Of a stretch of DNA of 8,663 bases, positions 6,816 through 8,663 are shown piece after piece. Made by a program: the position numbers and the translations under genes. The stretch spans positions 1 to 8,663 of the forward strand of contig UQZF01000120.1 of the NCBI GenBank assembly GCA_900545455.1, in the 5' to 3' direction. How positions within the stretch are numbered: position 1 is the first letter of the stretch; each line of letters opens with the position of its first letter. The notes beneath the pieces were generated by a model. The model was not told the DNA's origin, ran no database searches, and was given only the letters and a program-made list of their open reading frames with translations. Source of the stretch: an uncultured Eubacteriales bacterium (GTDB lineage: Bacteria > Bacillota > Clostridia > Lachnospirales > Lachnospiraceae).

Positions 6816-6916
6816 GCGGCGACAGCCGCGACCGAGAAAGACGGAGTCTTTCGAGGTGACGCTACTTGTAAGAGCATGCTTGCATTCCAAGGACTTTTTT
6901 GTTGTCTGTATTTATA
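6816..6916 (+). repeat. Hairpin repeat unit A in the post-rpsI intergenic region
   Basis: The unit opens with a GC-rich hairpin, GCGGC (6816-6820), loop GACA, GCCGC (6825-6829). It is followed by GACCGAG and a second perfect hairpin, GAAAGAC (6836-6842), loop GGA, GTCTTTC (6846-6852), then CGAGGTG. The remaining part to 6916 is less structured and contains a short T run (6895-6900). The hairpin plus GACCGAG...CGAGGTG layout recurs in unit C. I see no coding capacity on either strand. Confidence 0.5.
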
Positions 6917-6976
6917 GCGCGCCAGCGCGACATGAGTATGGAACGTAAGTGGAATACGAATGGCACTGTTTGGATA
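6917..6976 (+). repeat. Hairpin repeat unit B, tandem with unit C
   Basis: A 60-base unit opening with a GC hairpin (CGCGC 6918-6922 with GCGCG 6925-6929, or GCGC-GCCA-GCGC), followed by GACATGAGTATGG and ending in TGGCACTGTTTGGATA. It is the most diverged in its middle: it lacks the inner hairpin of units A and C but shares the opening hairpin and the ending with unit C, which it directly abuts. Confidence 0.45.
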
Positions 6977-7040
6977 GGGCGAAGCCCGTGACCGAGACGA
7001 AGCGGAGCGCAGTCGAGGTGTATGGCGTAATTTATGGATA
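6977..7040 (+). repeat. Hairpin repeat unit C, tandem with unit B
   Basis: A 64-base unit with GGGC-GAA-GCCC (6977-6987), then GTGACCGAG, an inner hairpin built from GAC...GTC (6996-6998 and 7012-7014) enclosing GCG-GAG-CGC (7002-7010), then CGAGGTGTATGGCG and an end in TTTATGGATA. Its order of elements matches unit A, and its end matches unit B. Such short structured units are typical of dispersed palindromic intergenic elements, but copy number elsewhere in the genome cannot be seen from here. Confidence 0.5.
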
Positions 7041-7050
7041 TTACCATAAA
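7031..7050 (+). repeat. Perfect 7-base inverted repeat at the end of the repeat array
   Basis: TTTATGG (7031-7037) and CCATAAA (7044-7050) flank ATATTA. It closes the repeat array and is followed by an AT-only stretch to 7069, where the truncated ATPase frame begins. It could mark an element boundary or a protein-binding site; neither is shown. Confidence 0.35.
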
Positions 7051-7068
7051 ATAAATTAAATTAAAAAA

Positions 7069-7588
7069 ATGGGAATGGAATATGAAACATATTCAGTATG
7101 TGGTGGTATGCCGGGCTCATATGTATATGATGAAAAAGAGCAGAAACAAGATTATGTGCGGGAAGTGTATAGAACTATTATTATAAGGGATTTAGTGGAC
7201 AAGTATAAAATTCGTAATGAAGCAGAATTTAAGAATATGTCTGAATTTATGATGGATAATATTGGTAATATTTTGTCCCCAAACAATGTATGCAACTGCC
7301 TGAATAATAATAAAAGCTCTATTACAAGGAAAACAGTATCAAAATATATAGACTATTTGTGTAATTCATTTCTGTTTTATGAAGCGAAGAGGTATGACTT
7401 AAAGGGAAAAAATATGGACTATGGTCATGTATATGAGAATATAGTTTTTTTGGAATTGCTGCGACGTGGATATGAGGTGTATGTAGGTAAGCTGTACAAA
7501 AATCATCATAGCACGAACCCATCATGAAATGTATAAATATGAGGGTATTCTTGTTTATGATATAGCAAGATGGCTTCTTGACACATGA
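7069..7588 (+). pseudogene. Decayed DUF4143-type AAA ATPase (C-terminal remnant with two internal deletions)
   Basis: The frame 7069-7527 (152 residues) resembles the DUF4143 C-terminal half of a bacterial ATP-binding protein family usually about 400 residues long. GGMPGSYVYDEKEQK, the YRTIIIRDLVDKYKIRN helix, MDNIGN, KTVSKYIDYLCNSFLFYEAKRYDLKGK and MDYGHVYENIVFLELLRRGYEVYVGK are recognisable. The N-terminal ATPase domain with its P-loop is absent. Between RYDLKGK and NMDYGH a block of roughly 25 residues normally present is missing, in frame. After GKLYK another block of roughly 45 residues is missing and the frame shifts; the true C-terminus, IIARTHHEMYKYEGILVYDI then ARWLLDT, is found in the next frame from 7502 to TGA 7586-7588. 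There is no ribosome site before ATG 7069. The missing lengths are estimated from memory of the family. Confidence 0.85.
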
Positions 7589-7601
7589 CATACTGCACAG
7601 A

Positions 7602-7667
7602 ATGACGGAGCTTGCAACGCAGGCGGGCGAGAGCCGCATCCTGTTCATGAACGGAATAAATATTTGA
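7602..7667 (+). other. Orphan coding-like tail, unrecognised
   Basis: A short frame, MTELATQAGESRILFMNGINI from ATG 7602 to TGA 7665-7667, sits right after the ATPase remnant; the same frame is open back to 7566. It reads like a soluble protein C-terminus and is richer in G and C than its AT-rich surroundings, so it may be the tail of a deleted gene. No ribosome site precedes the ATG. Its stop lies inside operator-like repeat 1. I do not recognise the family. Confidence 0.2.
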
Positions 7668-7680
7668 CGCGCGACAAATA
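7661..7680 (+). promoter_or_regulatory. Operator-like palindrome R1, overlapping the -35 of the kinase promoter
   Basis: TATTTGACGCGCGACAAATA is a 20-base palindrome with perfect 6-base arms (TATTTG, CAAATA), a CGCGCG centre and only one mismatched pair. A copy with 18 of 20 identical bases (R2) starts 48 bases downstream. It covers the -35 element TTGACG at 7664-7669. The arm-N8-arm geometry resembles the published E. coli HipB operators (TATCC-N8-GGATA), although the arm sequence differs. Confidence 0.65.
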
Positions 7681-7692
7681 ATAATGTATTAT
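7664..7692 (+). promoter_or_regulatory. Promoter for the HipA-like kinase gene
   Basis: TTGACG (7664-7669; five of six matches), 17 bases, TATTAT (7687-7692; five of six matches). The predicted transcript start near 7699 falls between R1 and R2. A TATAAT at 7698-7703 is an alternative -10, but has no good -35 at 17 bases. R1 covers the -35, so a protein bound there would block polymerase. Confidence 0.6.
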
Positions 7693-7708
7693 AAATATAT
7701 AATCACGG

Positions 7709-7728
7709 TATTTGATGTGCGACAAATA
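7709..7728 (+). promoter_or_regulatory. Operator-like palindrome R2, downstream of the predicted transcript start
   Basis: TATTTGATGTGCGACAAATA differs from R1 at two positions and keeps both 6-base arms. It lies about 10 bases after the predicted start of transcription and 8 bases before the GGGAGG ribosome site of the kinase gene. Paired sites flanking a promoter suggest cooperative repression or looping, which is inferred. Confidence 0.6.
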
Positions 7729-7751
7729 AAGATAAGGGAGGCGATAGGGTA

Positions 7752-8564
7752 ATGACAGGCAATATAATTAAAGAGAAACAGGATTTAACATATCTTAAAT
7801 GGTCACACATAAGGAGTTCGAGTGGAACAACGGGAACATTTCTGAAGTCCGAATCGACATTAAACGGGGTCAAGAAATATTACAAGCTCTCCAATTTTGA
7901 TATGGTTAAGGGAGTTGTAGGGCATGAATGTGTCAATGAGATAATAGTTGACAGACTGCTCACCTTGCTTGGAGTAGAGCATTTAGGTTATGAGCTCATC
8001 AATGCTGATATAGAGCTTGAGGGAAAGAGATACAGCACATATTTGTGCGCTTCGGATGATTTTAAGAAGCGTGGGGAGAGTAAAATTGCTTTGAACGATT
8101 ATTACCGCACCAATGCACAAAAGGGCGAATCGCATTATGATTTCTGTGTGCGATGCGGCTGGAAGGAATATATAGACAGGATGATTGCGGTTGATTATAT
8201 CATACTCAACCGCGACAGACATGGTGCCAATATTGAGGTATTGAGAAATGCGAGAGCGCACACGCTCAGAATAGCACCGTTGTTTGACCATGGATTGTCG
8301 CTGCTGTATTCGTGTATGTCGGAGGATGAAGCCGAGAAGTTCGATATAATGGAGGATAAGCGGTGTCAGAATTTTATAGGAGGATATTCCTGCTATGAGA
8401 ATCTGGATTTGATAAGAGGAAGCGGGGAGCTGTTTGTCAATAAGCTTAAAGAGAGCGACAGCAGGATTATTTTTGCAGGGATGGAGAATATTCTGCCCGA
8501 TATTTTTATTGATAAGATTTGGAATATGATATTTGAGAGGTATAAAATATATGAAAATCTTTGA
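7752..8564 (+). CDS. HipA-like serine/threonine kinase-fold protein
   Basis: This 270-residue cytoplasmic protein has the HipA C-terminal kinase-like fold. Visible elements are a Ser/Gly-rich loop SSSGTTGTFLK (22-32), YYKLSN with candidate ATP lysine K45, HECVNEIIVDRLL (58-70) as the helix carrying the conserved glutamate, the catalytic loop LNRDRHGANIEVL (152-164) with D155 as catalytic base and N160, and the metal-binding APLFDHGLSLL (175-185) with D179. All expected active-site residues are present, so activity is plausible. It is much shorter than classical HipA (about 440 residues) because the N-terminal subdomain is missing, closer to compact HipA-like kinases. GGGAGG (7736-7741) lies 10 bases before the ATG. 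The end overlaps the next gene by 14 bases. Its target is unknown; a toxin, regulatory or defence role would be inference. Confidence 0.85.
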   Translation: MTGNIIKEKQDLTYLKWSHIRSSSGTTGTFLKSESTLNGVKKYYKLSNFDMVKGVVGHECVNEIIVDRLLTLLGVEHLGYELINADIELEGKRYSTYLCASDDFKKRGESKIALNDYYRTNAQKGESHYDFCVRCGWKEYIDRMIAVDYIILNRDRHGANIEVLRNARAHTLRIAPLFDHGLSLLYSCMSEDEAEKFDIMEDKRCQNFIGGYSCYENLDLIRGSGELFVNKLKESDSRIIFAGMENILPDIFIDKIWNMIFERYKIYENL

Positions 8565-8663
8565 GATAGTTGACGGTGAGAACGATTTATCAATCGGAAT
8601 TTTGCTGTATTACGAGAAGGAAGGCACATGTATCATAGAACTGCAGGAATATTTGGATGAGTG
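8551..8663 (+). CDS. Partner protein of the HipA-like kinase (partial, runs off the window)
   Basis: Thirty-seven complete codons are visible, MKIFEIVDGENDLSIGILLY then YEKEGTCIIELQEYLDE, before the window ends. The alternating strand pattern, with IGILLYYEKE and a charged acidic end, suggests an alpha/beta domain. From memory, short HipA-like kinase genes in Lachnospiraceae are often followed by an uncharacterised gene starting this way; I cannot confirm that here. The ATG at 8551 lies inside the last codons of the kinase gene (14-base overlap, different frame), with GAGAGG (8535-8540) about 10 bases upstream, which indicates translational coupling. It shows no helix-turn-helix in the visible part. 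Function unknown; an antitoxin or adaptor is a guess. Confidence 0.65.
   Translation, partial: MKIFEIVDGENDLSIGILLYYEKEGTCIIELQEYLDE

Noticed and set aside
6862..7047. - strand open frame of 61 residues across the repeat array
   Set aside because: Its translation follows the hairpin repeats, has no ribosome site, and shows no protein-like pattern.
7069..7527. Treating this frame as an intact small protein
   Set aside because: It lacks a ribosome site and the family's ATPase domain, and the family C-terminus continues in another frame to 7588, so it is a remnant.
7623..7637. GC hairpin GCGG...CCGC as a fourth repeat unit
   Set aside because: Although it resembles the opening stem of unit A, none of the flanking GACCGAG or CGAGGTG motifs are present, and it lies in a coding-like frame.
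1..8663. CRISPR arrays, tRNA or rRNA genes, insertion sequences
   Set aside because: No regularly spaced identical repeats, no tRNA or rRNA-like sequence, and no transposase frame or terminal inverted repeats with target duplications were seen on either strand.

Overview
The window looks like chromosome from an anaerobic Firmicute of the Lachnospiraceae (Clostridia). This is inferred from gene content and style: a hybrid histidine kinase with stacked PAS domains, strong AGGAGG ribosome sites, consensus sigma-A promoters, an rplM-rpsI operon behind a structured leader, and an accessory block with a DUF4143-type ATPase remnant and a HipA-like kinase. No species is claimed. Every supported gene is on the + strand.

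Layout. (1) 2-2487: a multi-PAS hybrid sensor histidine kinase, cut by the window start and split into two reading frames at a five-T run near 420-424. (2) 2491-3925: a promoter, a 5' UTR with a strong hairpin, and enolase (eno). (3) 4020-4541: a hypoxanthine/uracil-type DNA glycosylase. (4) 4572-5611: azlC and azlD, overlapping by 4 nt, a branched-chain amino acid exporter pair. (5) 5667-6807: a perfect-consensus promoter, a folded leader resembling an L13 autoregulatory leader, rplM, rpsI and a strong terminator. (6) 6816-7040: no gene, but three related hairpin-rich repeat units, the last two in direct tandem. (7) 7069-7588: a decayed DUF4143 family ATPase that lacks its ATPase domain and two internal blocks. 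(8) 7602-8663: an orphan coding-like tail, a promoter flanked by two near-identical 20-bp operator-like palindromes, a 270-residue HipA-like kinase, and the start of an overlapping partner gene that runs off the window.

How the genes relate. The first two-thirds is housekeeping: glycolysis (enolase), base-excision repair, amino acid export and ribosomal proteins. The accessory part begins right after the rpsI terminator. The most interesting candidate system is the HipA-like kinase plus overlapping partner. Its promoter sits between two palindromes with the spacing of arms known for HipB operators, yet no helix-turn-helix antitoxin gene is visible. The histidine kinase frameshift and the deletion scars in the ATPase remnant, both at homopolymer runs, are the other main points for follow-up.
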